DNA from: Anabaena sp. UHCC 0204
Lineage (GTDB): Bacteria > Cyanobacteriota > Cyanobacteriia > Cyanobacteriales > Nostocaceae
Direction of reading: 5' to 3'
Assembly: GCF_009711975.1 (NCBI RefSeq)
Contig: NZ_VIKW01000003.1
Coordinates: 110,986-174,985, forward strand
DNA: 64,000 bases
The first letter of the stretch is position 1. Each line of letters begins with the position of its first letter. A program made the position numbers and the translations under genes. The notes under the pieces are model-generated. The model searched no databases and was not told where the DNA came from. It worked only from the letters and a program-made list of their open reading frames with translations. Positions 20,369 to 29,519 of the stretch are shown here, one piece after another.

Positions 20369-20474
20369 TATAGCGGTTATCGGTCGGATGAAATACAATC
20401 GAGGGCGGGGAAACCCCACCCCTACAGGTTTTGCGATTTAATGACTGTATCTCACTCAAGTGCATACCGCTATA
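20369..20474. mobile_element. MITE-like element with 9-bp terminal inverted repeats
   Basis: 106 bp with perfect ends TATAGCGGT ... ACCGCTATA. The middle carries a G+C hairpin (gggcggggaaaccccaccc). No coding capacity. Its right half matches, with changes, the sequences at 10921-11000 and 20881-20972, so it is the most complete member of this family in the window. Confidence 0.75.
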
Positions 20475-20482
20475 ATATGGGG

Positions 20483-20773
20483 ATAATTGTTGATAACCCT
20501 TGTCCTTATTCCACAAAACGTCAGGAAATAGTTGAGAAAATTGATTAACAACTCACCCAGGAAATCCCAAAGTTAGGTTTTATTGTTGACCAAGCACTTT
20601 TGAGAAATGTAAAAATGCCGGATACGCTACAAATAGCTATTCAGCAAAAACTCAAAGCTGAACAAGAAAATGAGCAAATGAAATTTGTATTAGAAAAAGA
20701 GCGTCAAAAAGTTGAAAGAAAGAAAATTGAAAATTGGGCGTTGCTGAATCAGAGTATGAAATTTAAAAATTAG
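20483..20773 (+). pseudogene. Broken SPFH/prohibitin-family gene fragment
   Basis: Read in one frame, the stretch gives QEIVEKID-stop-QLTQEIPKLGF, then IVDQALLRNVKMPDTL, IAIQQKLKAEQENEQ and a basic coiled-coil, before a stop at 20771. This is the C-terminal part of the SPFH (prohibitin/band-7) domain and the start of its coiled-coil region. An in-frame TAA (20543-20545 region) interrupts it and the N-terminal and C-terminal parts are gone. It starts directly after the MITE end. A dispersed repeat (ctttgcgcctttgcgtgagg) follows. Confidence 0.7.
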
Positions 20774-20880
20774 ATTTTTTTAACTCTTAATTCTTTGCGC
20801 CTTTGCGCCTTTGCGTGAGGCTAATTCATACATTCAATCAGCAACGCCAAATTAGAATTTTATATACAGAGGTAACAAGA

Positions 20881-20972
20881 GGGGCTAAGAGGGGCTAAGA
20901 GGGCGCAGACCCTGCGCCCCTACAGGATTTGCAATTAAAAGTTGTATTTCACTGATTCTGAAAAATGCTATA
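20881..20972. repeat. Dispersed GGGCGCAG repeat (copy 3)
   Basis: Begins with a short tandem (ggggctaaga x2), then the perfect hairpin GGGCGCAG-acc-CTGCGCCC (20901-20919), ctacagg, and an AT-rich right flank ending aaatgctataag. Same family as 10921-11000 and 20369-20474. Confidence 0.75.
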
Positions 20973-20975
20973 AGA

Positions 20976-21167
20976 TTAATTGTCATTACTAAATGATACA
21001 CAAGGACTGTCAATTTCTACTGCTGGAGTGAATGAATTACAGAAAGTGACAGTAGCACAATTAACACTCAATTCATCGGGGTGAGTGCATTCTAATTTGA
21101 TATAAAAGGCACATTCTTCACAGATAGTTCTATGTAATACTGGTTGTAAGTCAATGGAGGTTGACAT
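20976..21167 (-). CDS. Small cysteine-rich hypothetical protein
   Basis: 63 residues with six cysteines: TICEECAFYIKLECTHPDEL, SVNCATVTFCNSFTP and SPCVSF. The CxxC...C...C...C spacing suggests a small metal-binding or disulfide-rich fold. No known family is recognised. Coding is supported by the ordered cysteine pattern and plausible composition; there is no strong ribosome-binding site before ATG 21167. The flanks hold repeats on both sides. Confidence 0.5.
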   Translation of the reverse strand: MSTSIDLQPVLHRTICEECAFYIKLECTHPDELSVNCATVTFCNSFTPAVEIDSPCVSFSNDN

Positions 21168-21472
21168 AGTTCACAATTAAAGAAGTTAAGATAAAACCCA
21201 CTACTTTGTATATTCTGTAGTGGGCGATAGCAGTAATCAACAATGTCAATTTTATTATCTGTTATTTTTGTAACAAATTTAATTACTGAATGTAATAATT
21301 GCATTATTATATTGCATTTATAGTAATTTAACCACAAATGAGTAGTCAAAAAATCAGACTTGACTAACTTAGATTGTTTTTATTAGTTTGTCGGTTTAAG
21401 CTATTTTTGGTACATAGAATAAATAGCCTATATAAATAATTGGCTTTTATCCCATATTTGACATTAAGCCTA

Positions 21473-21736
21473 GTGAGTGCTAAACGCCTGCCAGAAACTA
21501 CTGCTCATGTGAGAGTTACCGGCCAATCTTGGCAACAAGGCTTTCTTGAAGGTGAAGTTAGCGCCGGTAATTTTCAGTGGCATTTCCAGTGGCATTTCCG
21601 CAAGGGAGAACTTTCTGTAAAGCCTTCCCAAGGTCGTGCTTTAATCAAAGAACCTCTAGGTCGCTTTTTAGAACAACAAGATTATCAATTAGAACCTGGG
21701 GGAGATTATGCTTTTACGATTCGGGCTGAACTTTAA
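21473..21736 (+). CDS. DUF3146-like conserved cyanobacterial protein
   Basis: 87 residues from GTG 21473 (MSAKRLPETTAHVRVTGQSW); an upstream TTG in frame would add 11 poorly conserved hydrophobic residues. Contains GFLEGEVSAGNFQWHFQWHF and ALIKEPLGRFLEQQDYQLEPG, then YAFTIRAEL at the C-terminus, resembling the cyanobacterial DUF3146 family as I remember it. The local duplication QWHFQWHF is seen in the sequence (ccagtggcatttccagtggcatttcc in the gene). Function unknown. Confidence 0.65.
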   Translation: MSAKRLPETTAHVRVTGQSWQQGFLEGEVSAGNFQWHFQWHFRKGELSVKPSQGRALIKEPLGRFLEQQDYQLEPGGDYAFTIRAEL

Positions 21737-21798
21737 ATTAGAGCAGAATTCAGGATTAAAGACTTTGTACCTCCTGCAACCTGCTATGTGCTGTATTT

Positions 21799-22227
21799 TT
21801 AGCTGTTATTGGCAGTAAGTCGGTTGAGATAGCGTTCTATGAGGAGAATGGCAACAATGTCATCTATAGCTCGTGGAGGTTGACGCATACCCTTGGGTAA
21901 TAGTTTAATTATGCCTTGGGGTGGGTACATTTGCCAATAGCGATCGCGTGCTTCTAAAGTTGTATAACGTTCATCAACTAAAATGATATTGATGGCTTGG
22001 CTTAATTCTTGATTAAGTTGCTGTTTCCACTGTTTAGCCGTTGTTTGATCTCCCATCACTATTAAGGATACGGGGAATCTTTGCAGTTGTGTTTCAATAT
22101 TAGCGATCGCCTCATTTGCCAATACTACTTGATGATAGAACAGTTGCCGATCTAATCCCACCACCGCGATTCCACATTTATCACGACCAGGATCAAATCC
22201 TAAAATTACAGGTTGTGTATTAGTCAT
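21799..22227 (-). CDS. RNase H-fold (YqgF/RuvX-like) protein
   Basis: 142 residues from ATG 22227 (MTNTQPVILGFDPGRDKCG). I prefer this start over 22248 because the extra codons come from the tandem TTGTCAA repeat upstream. The N-terminal LGFDPGRDKCGIAVV is the first-strand Asp motif of RuvC/YqgF-type nucleases; VMGDQTTAK, ILVDERYTTLEARDRYW and RAIDDIVAILLIERYL supply the other conserved acidic residues. YqgF members act in pre-16S rRNA processing or Holliday junction cleavage; this is a distinct cyanobacterial branch, so the role is uncertain. It follows the DUF3084 gene (39 bp), probably co-transcribed. Confidence 0.75.
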   Translation of the reverse strand: MTNTQPVILGFDPGRDKCGIAVVGLDRQLFYHQVVLANEAIANIETQLQRFPVSLIVMGDQTTAKQWKQQLNQELSQAINIILVDERYTTLEARDRYWQMYPPQGIIKLLPKGMRQPPRAIDDIVAILLIERYLNRLTANNS

Positions 22228-22237
22228 TTGTTCGTTA

Positions 22238-22264
22238 TCAATTGTCAATTGTCAATTGTCAATT
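22238..22264. repeat. Heptameric tandem repeat (TTGTCAA)n
   Basis: About four units of TTGTCAA between the two co-directional genes. Same unit as at 34242-34264 and complement of the one at 25762-25800. Confidence 0.9.
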
Positions 22265-22266
22265 AC

Positions 22267-23715
22267 TCAGGTACTAAACAGGATTTGTCCATTCAGAAGG
22301 GCTACTAATCTAACTCTCAGAGGACCGACAGTATAAGTATCTTCCGCCGCTATAGCTTTAATTTCTACTTCTTGCGGTGTCTGCTGTAATTGGGTAACAA
22401 AGCGTAAAAAAGTTCCTTCTATTTGCACACTTTCGACAATTCCCGCATTTCGGGCGCGAAATTGAGAAGCGGAAATTAGTAAATCTAGGCGTTGACGTAG
22501 TTGGTTCGATGTCATATTTTTTAAATCGGCTGTAGTCGTAGCCAGAATTTCCCCTGATGAAAATACTCGTTGATTTCTGGCCGCATCTGCAAAAAATTCT
22601 ATTTGCTTTTCTCCTCTGACATAATTACCTGCTGAGAAAATTCGCACTACATATTCTCGACCATCTTGAATTTGTCTGATTAGTGCTTCAATTTGAGCTT
22701 TGGTAACACGGAGTATTTCTTTATTTGCTGGTGTTGCACCAGGTTCAGTTAATTGAATATTAGAATTGCGGTTAGCTTCTTGGAGAATTTGGATAATAGC
22801 TTGACGTGCAGCATTAGGTTTGTCAACAGTAATTAAACCTGCGGCTATCACTTGACCTCGAACTAAAGCTAGTTTACCTAAACGGAGGTCACGATAGGAC
22901 TGATAATATTTTTCTAGTCTGGCTACTTCCTGTTCTAAAAATTCTTGTTGTTTCTCTAATTCTTTCAAGCGAGATTCTCTGGTAATAATAACTTCCTCTC
23001 GCTGTTTAATTTCTAGATTACGATTTTGAATAAGTTGATCTAATCTGGCAATTTTGCGATCGCGGTTTTCAATCGCTTTTTTCGCCTCATCAATGGCTTG
23101 TTTAGCTTCTGCATACAATCTCTGCCGTTCTGCCTTTAACTCTTCCACTGCTGTTTGCAATGTCTGTCGCTGATTGTAAAGAGTTTCTAATTCACTTCTA
23201 GCTTGTTGATACTGAATCACAATTTCACCCAGCCGACTTTGAGTTTGGTTAAGTCTTGCTTGGGTTTGGGCTTGTTGATTGAGGGTGCGATTTAGTTGAG
23301 CCTGTGTTGCTTTTTGTCTAGTATTTGCTGCCTGTAATGATTTATTAATTGCCTGTAGTTCTTTTTGTGCTTGATTTTGTGCTTGTCTAGCTTGATTTAA
23401 CTCGCGCTCTGCTTGGGTTTTTTGAGCTTCTGCGGTTTTTAATTGTTCTCGCTTGTTGCCCAAATCTCTTTGAATATCTTCTAATTCAAATACACCCTGC
23501 CGCAATCCCTTATCAGCAGCAAAGAGAATTGCTAAAGTGGATGCGGAAATCAAAGCACCCGTAAAAATAGTGACAATTACAGCGGTTTTTTTCGGGCGTA
23601 AGTTGAAAAGTGAGAGGCGTGCTTTACCAACCCGTGTGCCAATGCGATCGCCCACGGTGGCAATTACGCCTCCCAAAATTAAAATTGCTGCAATGAGGAT
23701 GTACCCGGTGGTCAT
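22267..23715 (-). CDS. DUF3084 coiled-coil membrane protein
   Basis: 482 residues. N-terminal transmembrane helix (about 4-20), a basic segment (RIGTRVGKARLSLFNLRPKK), a second helix (about 45-67), then a long coiled-coil rich in Gln, Ala, Glu and Arg (about 75-270), and a globular C-terminal part (about 285-480: VRGQVIAAGLITVDKP, EYVVRIFSAGNYVRGEKQIE). This is the layout of the cyanobacterial DUF3084 family; function is unknown. A membrane-anchored scaffold is a reasonable inference from the architecture. Next gene on the strand is the RNase-H-fold protein. Confidence 0.85.
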   Translation of the reverse strand: MTTGYILIAAILILGGVIATVGDRIGTRVGKARLSLFNLRPKKTAVIVTIFTGALISASTLAILFAADKGLRQGVFELEDIQRDLGNKREQLKTAEAQKTQAERELNQARQAQNQAQKELQAINKSLQAANTRQKATQAQLNRTLNQQAQTQARLNQTQSRLGEIVIQYQQARSELETLYNQRQTLQTAVEELKAERQRLYAEAKQAIDEAKKAIENRDRKIARLDQLIQNRNLEIKQREEVIITRESRLKELEKQQEFLEQEVARLEKYYQSYRDLRLGKLALVRGQVIAAGLITVDKPNAARQAIIQILQEANRNSNIQLTEPGATPANKEILRVTKAQIEALIRQIQDGREYVVRIFSAGNYVRGEKQIEFFADAARNQRVFSSGEILATTTADLKNMTSNQLRQRLDLLISASQFRARNAGIVESVQIEGTFLRFVTQLQQTPQEVEIKAIAAEDTYTVGPLRVRLVALLNGQILFST

Positions 23716-23801
23716 TTTTAGCTACCGCAATGCTTCCAGATACAGCCTACTACGTTAAACCATTGTCTGTGGGTAAATGGAGTTAGCCAAAAGTAGAAAT
23801 T

Positions 23802-23897
23802 ATGCAATTTTTAGATTTTCCTCCAAATTATCGGTTCACTCTTGACGGTATTTACTCTACTTGGGAAGATCCCAAAACTGCACTACCTCGAAAATAG
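23802..23897 (+). CDS. Possible 31-residue ORF between DUF3084 gene and ntcA
   Basis: ATG 23802 to TAG 23895-23897 encodes MQFLDFPPNYRFTLDGIY and 13 more residues ending PRK. The sequence looks protein-like (PPNYRFTLDGIYSTWEDP) but is short, has no strong ribosome-binding site and may be the remnant of a longer gene. Confidence 0.25.
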   Translation: MQFLDFPPNYRFTLDGIYSTWEDPKTALPRK

Positions 23898-23928
23898 AAC
23901 CTGTACTAACTCCATTTCCCCATCACCT

Positions 23929-24600
23929 TTAGGTAAATTGCTTACTTAAAGCAACAGGTTTATGCACAGTAATCTTCTTTTTATGAATTGAAATCATTTT
24001 TTTCTCGCGTAAATCGCCTAGTAATCTGGTGACAGTCACGCGAGTAGAGCCAATTGCTTCCGCGATCGCCTGATGGGATAACTTCAGATCAATGGTAATG
24101 CCATCAGCGCAAGGAACGCCAAAATCTCGACAGAGAATTAACAGAAAACTAATTAACCGTGAACCCATGTCTCGGTGAGCCAGAGTTTCGATCATCATCT
24201 CTGTTTGCAGAATCCGCGAAGATAGCCCTCGCAGCATTAACATTGATAATTCTGGATTTTCCTTCAGTGCCTGCTCAACTTGTTCAATTGGCGCTGAAAG
24301 CAATTCTACAGTAGTAAATGCCACTGCATGATAGAATCGATCAGACTTATTGCCTGTCAGCAGCGACAGCACACCAAAAACGCTATTTTCCCGGAGCAGA
24401 GCTACCGTTATTTCTTCTCCTGCCTCATACACCCTCGACAGTTTCACCGCACCCTTAAGAAGAAAATAAACTCGTTCGGCAGGATCTCCCGGAAAAAAGA
24501 TCGTCTTATTGCGTTCAAACGTTTCCACAACCGGAGGAAAAGCCCCGGTTGCCATTTGACGAAAAACATTTGCTAGGGCTTTGTCTTGTGTCACGATCAT
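23929..24600 (-). CDS. ntcA: Global nitrogen regulator NtcA
   Basis: 223 residues from ATG 24600 ([21 protein letters not shown]), the length and N-terminus of known NtcA; a TTG 18 nt upstream is not used. CRP-family activator: cyclic-nucleotide-like effector domain that senses 2-oxoglutarate (about 30-130: [20 protein letters not shown]), dimer helix ([22 protein letters not shown]), and HTH at about 175-203 ([20 protein letters not shown]). It binds GTA-N8-TAC sites and controls nitrogen assimilation and heterocyst genes. On its own strand a GTA-N8-TAA sequence lies about 40 bp upstream of the start (24640-24653), a near match only. Confidence 0.98.
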   Translation of the reverse strand: MIVTQDKALANVFRQMATGAFPPVVETFERNKTIFFPGDPAERVYFLLKGAVKLSRVYEAGEEITVALLRENSVFGVLSLLTGNKSDRFYHAVAFTTVELLSAPIEQVEQALKENPELSMLMLRGLSSRILQTEMMIETLAHRDMGSRLISFLLILCRDFGVPCADGITIDLKLSHQAIAEAIGSTRVTVTRLLGDLREKKMISIHKKKITVHKPVALSKQFT

Positions 24601-24974
24601 CTCCCTTCCCCTACCCAATGCCAGAAAAACAAAAACTGATTACCTAAGAATACACCTGAAAAATCAATAAAGCACCGTTAACCTTTCTGTTTTTTCCTAT
24701 ACTCAAATCCATAATTCTTAGTCATTCGTTTATTATGATACATAATTATTGTTCTGTTTAGCTAGTAATTATTGATAAGTAGTTTCCCCAATTCTAGTGA
24801 AAAGGTGAACCTAAGAAGCTTGGAGATTTCTTGAGAATATTTGCAAACATGGTCATAATTTCCGGGGTCTTACTGCCCAATCTTGCAGCATTTTCAAAAA
24901 TCCCTGTCCTAACAAAGTCAAACTAGGCTCACATTCTAGTATGCTCCTAATGATGAATTACATTAGCAACTTCT
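24601..24974. promoter_or_regulatory. Divergent ntcA / fabI upstream region
   Basis: 374 bp between divergent genes, AT-rich, no ORF. Contains the near-NtcA-site (GTA-N8-TAA on the minus strand, 24640-24653). I do not see an exact GTA-N8-TAC. Promoters of both genes must be here. Confidence 0.45.
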
Positions 24975-25751
24975 ATGCTGAATCTGTCTGGAAAAAATGC
25001 CCTGGTTACAGGTATTGCCAATAACCGATCAATTGCTTGGGGAATAGCTCAACAACTGCACAAAGCAGGGGCTAATTTGGGCATTACCTACTTGCCAGAT
25101 GACAAGGGTAAAATGGAAAAAAAAGTTTCTGAATTGGTAGAACCTCTTGCTCCTAGTCTATTTTTGCCCTGCAATGTCGAAAATGACGAGCAAATTCAAT
25201 CTACTTTTGAAACCATCCGGCAAGAATGGGGGAAAATAGATATTTTAGTTCATTGTTTGGCCTTTGCTAACAGAGACGATTTGACTGGTGGTTTTAGTCA
25301 AACTTCCCGTTCTGGTTTCAAAACAGCTTTAGAAATTAGCACTTATTCACTTGTTCAGTTAAGTGGTGCAGCTAAACCTTTAATGACTGAAGGTGGAAGT
25401 ATTATTACTCTTACATATTTGGGAGCAGTTCGCGCCATTCCTAACTATAATGTTATGGGTGTAGCTAAAGCTGGCTTAGAAGCAAGTGTTCGTTACTTGG
25501 CCGCAGAACTTGGACCTGATAATATTCGCGTCAATGGCATTTCAGCAGGACCCATCCGCACCTTAGCATCTTCTGCTGTAGGCGGAATTTTGGATATGAT
25601 TCATCATGTTGAACAAGTAGCTCCCCTCCGTCGCACCGTTACTCAACTAGAAGTAGGTAATACTGCGGCTTTTTTATGTAGCGATTTAGCAAGCGGTATT
25701 ACTGGACAAATCCTGTATGTAGATGCAGGATATGAAATCATGGGAATGTAA
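24975..25751 (+). CDS. fabI: Enoyl-[acyl-carrier-protein] reductase [NADH]
   Basis: 258 residues, SDR fold. Last reduction step of each cycle of type II fatty acid synthesis. NADH-binding LVTGIANNRSIAWGIAQQL at 8-27, catalytic Tyr148 (TLTYLGAVRA), Tyr158 and Lys165 (YNVMGVAKAG), SAGPIRTLASSAV, and C-terminal GITGQILYVDAGYEIMGM. Positions match E. coli FabI with an offset of 2. It is followed by hisB in the same direction, an order common in cyanobacteria. Confidence 0.98.
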   Translation: MLNLSGKNALVTGIANNRSIAWGIAQQLHKAGANLGITYLPDDKGKMEKKVSELVEPLAPSLFLPCNVENDEQIQSTFETIRQEWGKIDILVHCLAFANRDDLTGGFSQTSRSGFKTALEISTYSLVQLSGAAKPLMTEGGSIITLTYLGAVRAIPNYNVMGVAKAGLEASVRYLAAELGPDNIRVNGISAGPIRTLASSAVGGILDMIHHVEQVAPLRRTVTQLEVGNTAAFLCSDLASGITGQILYVDAGYEIMGM

Positions 25752-25761
25752 TAAGATTTAA

Positions 25762-25800
25762 TAATTGATAATTGACAATTGACAATTGACAATTATCAAT
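25762..25800. repeat. Heptameric tandem repeat (TTGACAA)n
   Basis: ataattgataattgacaa followed by two more attgacaa units and an inverted attatcaat end, between fabI and hisB. It can fold back on itself, since the left (ataattgat) and right (atcaattg-like) ends are complementary. Confidence 0.85.
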
Positions 25801-25832
25801 TGCTTGCTAGTCCCTTTTCCCTCTTATGACAA

Positions 25833-26438
25833 ATGACTAATCACCAAACTCCTCGAATAGCTTCAGTTCACCGCACTACTGGTGAAACAGATGTTCATGT
25901 CACCATTAATTTAGATGGTACAGGGATATGCAAAGTCTCGACAGGCATTCCCTTTTTAGATCATATGCTCCATCAAATCGCCTCTCATGGGTTATTTGAC
26001 TTGGATATTCAAGCTAAAGGTGATTGGGAAATTGATGATCACCACACTAATGAAGATGTGGGGATTACCTTGGGACAAGCTTTATTTCAAGCTTTGGGTA
26101 ATAAAAAAGGCATTGTCCGCTTTGGGAATTTTCTTGCTCCCTTAGATGAAGCTTTAGTTCAGGTGGCCTTAGACTTCTCTGGTAGACCTCATTTGAGTTA
26201 TGGTTTAGAAATTCCTACTCAACGGGTGGGAACTTATGATACACAATTAGTACGAGAGTTTTTTGTAGCATTGGTAAATCACAGCCAAATGACCTTACAT
26301 ATTCGCCAATTGGATGGAATTAATTCCCATCATATTATTGAAGCCACATTTAAAGCCTTTGCTAGAGCCATGCGAATAGCTGTGGAAATTGATCCCCGTC
26401 GTGGTTCAACAATTCCTAGTTCTAAAGGTATGTTATAA
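25833..26438 (+). CDS. hisB: Imidazoleglycerol-phosphate dehydratase
   Basis: 201 residues, monofunctional HisB type, sixth step of histidine synthesis. Two half-repeats each carry the Mn-binding HHxxE motif: [11 protein letters not shown] and [11 protein letters not shown]. Also [19 protein letters not shown] and the ends [14 protein letters not shown]. The start at ATG 25833 gives [20 protein letters not shown], agreeing with family N-termini. It lies 82 bp after fabI. Confidence 0.98.
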   Translation: MTNHQTPRIASVHRTTGETDVHVTINLDGTGICKVSTGIPFLDHMLHQIASHGLFDLDIQAKGDWEIDDHHTNEDVGITLGQALFQALGNKKGIVRFGNFLAPLDEALVQVALDFSGRPHLSYGLEIPTQRVGTYDTQLVREFFVALVNHSQMTLHIRQLDGINSHHIIEATFKAFARAMRIAVEIDPRRGSTIPSSKGML

Positions 26439-26503
26439 AAATCATCTGTATCGGTTAATCTATATTTAGTTCTCAATAGTCAGTAGTTGCTAGTTTCACA
26501 ACC

Positions 26504-27487
26504 ATGAATTCTGTTGTAGACAACCCCGATTCTCAACAAAATCCCATAGATAAACAACCAGTAGTCCTGACTTCTGAATTGCGAAAAGTCTATCGCACGG
26601 GATTTTGGCTCAATCAAAAAGTTGTATCTCTCAAAAACTGTTCTTTACAAGTATACCCAGGAGAAACCTTTGGCTTGTTGGGTCCCAATGGTGCTGGTAA
26701 AACCACGCTGTTAAAATTGTTGTTGGGAATTATCCGCCCTACATCTGGTCGGGGATTATTATTAGGTAAACCGATAGGCAACGCTAAAGTCAAGCAACAT
26801 ATTGGCTACCTTCCAGAAAATCCCTATTTATACGACTATCTCAGTGGTTGGGAATTTTTGCAGTTAGCAGCAGGTTTATTTCAAATTCCCCAAAAGTTAC
26901 AACGTCAACGCATTCCCCAATTATTGGAATTAGTCGGTTTATCCCAAGCTGATGCTCGCAAAAAGCAAATGCGCCGTTATTCTAAAGGAATGCTTCAGCG
27001 TGTGGGTATGGCTCAAGCACTAATTAATGATCCAGACTTGGTTTTTTTGGATGAACCCATGTCTGGACTTGATCCCCTGGGACGCTACCAAATGCGAGAA
27101 ATTATTCTTTCTCTGAAAGCATCTGGTAAAACCATATTTTTTAATAGTCATGTGTTGAGTGAAGTTGAACAAATATGCGATCGCGTTGCTATTCTTGCTC
27201 AAGGAGAATTAATCTGCTCTGGTTCTTTAAATGAACTTTTAGGAAACCAAAACACATACCATGTCAAAGGTAAAGGAGGAGACGGGGAAATCTTGAAAAA
27301 ATGGATCGCTAGTTTAGAATTTGGGGCTGATGGATCTTGGCAAGGTATACTCCAAGAAGATTACTATGATTTTCTGGCCAGTCTCCGATTAATGGGAGGA
27401 AAAATTATCACCATGAATCTATCACGTCAATCTCTAGAAGAGTTTTTTATCCACCAAATTCAAACCCGAAATCATCCCCTCAATTAA
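26504..27487 (+). CDS. ABC transporter ATP-binding protein (ABC-2 type)
   Basis: 327 residues. Walker A GPNGAGKT at 60-67, Q-loop YLPENPYLYDYLSGWEFL, signature YSKGMLQRVGMAQAL, Walker B LVFLDEPMSGLDP, H-loop FNSHVLSEVEQ, and a C-terminal extension (about 250-327) typical of drug/polymer ABC-2 exporters. The permease is not adjacent: downstream is a 550-bp gap and then a polysaccharide export protein. Substrate unknown; co-operation with the export gene is only a guess. Confidence 0.92.
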   Translation: MNSVVDNPDSQQNPIDKQPVVLTSELRKVYRTGFWLNQKVVSLKNCSLQVYPGETFGLLGPNGAGKTTLLKLLLGIIRPTSGRGLLLGKPIGNAKVKQHIGYLPENPYLYDYLSGWEFLQLAAGLFQIPQKLQRQRIPQLLELVGLSQADARKKQMRRYSKGMLQRVGMAQALINDPDLVFLDEPMSGLDPLGRYQMREIILSLKASGKTIFFNSHVLSEVEQICDRVAILAQGELICSGSLNELLGNQNTYHVKGKGGDGEILKKWIASLEFGADGSWQGILQEDYYDFLASLRLMGGKIITMNLSRQSLEEFFIHQIQTRNHPLN

Positions 27488-28038
27488 TTTTATTTCCTAG
27501 TAAATAGGCGCAACAACCACAAACTTTTATGGCTTTTGCTTTATCTTGATTTGATATTCCTACTAAGTTTGTAATTTAAACAGCATCCTCAATGGAATCT
27601 TCATAGATAAATCAGCCATAAGTAGTAATATTATTCCTAACAGTACTGCTATATTTACAAATTAATCTATAATTTGTAACGGTTTCTATTTAGGTAAAAG
27701 TAAAAAAACAAAAAACAGAGTTGGAGGTGTAAATATTGAGCAAAAAATCAAATTCTAAATCTCATATTTTAGTGAAAATCTTTTAAACTAAACTGGAAAA
27801 ATATAACTTCAACTAGTTCTAAAAATTGAAAAGTAAATTGTATCAATCAATAAAAAAATGAATTAACTTCATTGAAAATCCAAAATCAATATTCCCAATC
27901 AATAAATCATTTATGTCCGGAAAACTAAAGATTTATTAGAAAATAAAATTGTTGAGCCACTGCGATATTTAAGTATACTCAACATTAAACTGTTTCAACA
28001 TAACTCTAAATATCATCATCTCCCCATCTCAGGTAAAT
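27488..28038. other. Intergenic region before the polysaccharide export gene
   Basis: 551 bp, very AT-rich (poly-A/T runs), no ORF. No terminator, tRNA or known riboswitch is recognised. It probably carries a long leader of the export gene. Confidence 0.45.
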
Positions 28039-29472
28039 ATGCTTAATAAAGATTTGTGTAAATTTCTCACCCATTCAACTATGGGTTTAGCATTGTTAAC
28101 AACTGTCAATATTGCTTTACCATCTGCGAGTTTAGCTCAGAAACAACCAGAAAAACTCGCTTCCAGCATGGTTACAGATTACTTATTAGGAGGTGGCGAT
28201 CTCATTCGTGTCAATGTATTTGAAGTCCCAGAATACACAGGTGAATATCAAATTCCCCCCGGTGGTTCAATTAACCTACCTTTAATTGGTAGCGTACCTG
28301 TACTGGGATTAACCACTGAACAGGCCGCTGATACAATTGCTAAAAGATATGCTCGTTTTCTCAAACGTCCTCTCATTTCCGTCAACTTATTATCACCCCG
28401 TCCTATTAATGTATTTGTAGCTGGAGAAGTAACAAGGCCAGGAGCTTACACCCTTAGTCTACAAGGAGGAGCAGGAAACAACCCTGGCGTGCAATATCCA
28501 ACCGTATTAGCAGCACTTACAGTATCCCAAGGGGTAACATTAGCAGCAGATGTAACTCAAGTTCAATTACGCCGCAAAACAGGACGTACTGGAGAGCAAG
28601 TAGTCTCTCTTAACTTAAAGGAACTCACCCAAACCGGGAGAATATCTGAGGATATTACCTTACGAGATGGAGACACCATATTTGTCCCTACTGCTGCTAG
28701 TTTAAATGTTGCTGAAGCCCGGAATTTATTTGCAGCTAACTTTGCAGCGAGTCAAACTTCACCCCGCACAGTAGTTGTAATTGGTCAAGTTTACCGTCCT
28801 GGTTCTTATCTTGTCACCCCTGGGAATGGAGGTGGTGCAGAGGGTGATAGTGCTGGTGGTGGTTTACCAACTGTAATGCGGAGTTTGCAACTAGCTGGGG
28901 GAATTACATCACAAGCTGATGTTCGCAAGATCAAATTACGCCGTCCTACCCGCACTGGTACAGAACAAACTATAGATATCAACCTATGGGAATTGCTACA
29001 AAGTGGTGATCTCAATCAAGACATCGTAGTCCAAGATGGAGATACGATTATCATCCCTACAGCTACAGAAATTAGTGTTGCTGAAGCCACTCAATTAGCT
29101 ACCACAACCTTATCACCAACAACGATTGAAGTAGGTGTAGTAGGTGAAGTCAAAAATCCTGGTGCAGTCAAACTACAACCCAATAGCTCTTTAAATCAGG
29201 CATTATTAGCAGCAGGTGGTTTCAATGATGGTAGAGCTAGTAGAGGAACTGTAGATTTAATTCGTCTCAACCCCAATGGTACTGTTACCAAACGTCCAGT
29301 TCAAGTGGATTTGGCTAAAGGAATTAATGAGGAAACTAATCCTATTCTTCGTAATAATGATGTCGTGGTAGTTGATCGCAACAGTTTAACTAAAACAGGT
29401 GATAGAGTTAATACTGTAGCTGGTCCTCTAGGTACTATTTTGGGAATTGTTAGATTATTCTTTGGATTTTAA
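28039..29472 (+). CDS. Polysaccharide biosynthesis/export protein (OPX, Wza-like)
   Basis: 477 residues. Signal peptide about 1-33 (ending ASLAQ), then the Poly_export domain (about 45-130: GGGDLIRVNVFEVPEYTGEY, INLPLIGSVPVLGLT), and three SLBB-type segments: NVFVAGEVTRPGAY, TVVVIGQVYRPGSY and IEVGVVGEVKNPGAV. A C-terminal hydrophobic segment (PLGTILGIVRLFFGF) ends the protein. OPX proteins form the periplasmic-outer-membrane channel for exopolysaccharide. There is no tyrosine kinase or polymerase gene next to it. Three tandem gene-internal repeats (RKTGRTGEQ..., RPTRTGTEQ...) show the internal duplication. Confidence 0.92.
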   Translation: MLNKDLCKFLTHSTMGLALLTTVNIALPSASLAQKQPEKLASSMVTDYLLGGGDLIRVNVFEVPEYTGEYQIPPGGSINLPLIGSVPVLGLTTEQAADTIAKRYARFLKRPLISVNLLSPRPINVFVAGEVTRPGAYTLSLQGGAGNNPGVQYPTVLAALTVSQGVTLAADVTQVQLRRKTGRTGEQVVSLNLKELTQTGRISEDITLRDGDTIFVPTAASLNVAEARNLFAANFAASQTSPRTVVVIGQVYRPGSYLVTPGNGGGAEGDSAGGGLPTVMRSLQLAGGITSQADVRKIKLRRPTRTGTEQTIDINLWELLQSGDLNQDIVVQDGDTIIIPTATEISVAEATQLATTTLSPTTIEVGVVGEVKNPGAVKLQPNSSLNQALLAAGGFNDGRASRGTVDLIRLNPNGTVTKRPVQVDLAKGINEETNPILRNNDVVVVDRNSLTKTGDRVNTVAGPLGTILGIVRLFFGF

Positions 29473-29519
29473 TTTAGTTAAGTCCAAAATTTGGTTTTCT
29501 AGGTTTCCAAGCAAAAAAT

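Noticed and set aside
24640-24653. GTA-N8-TAA upstream of ntcA as an NtcA autoregulation site
   Set aside because: One base off the GTA-N8-TAC consensus and no convincing -10 box at the right spacing; kept only as a note.
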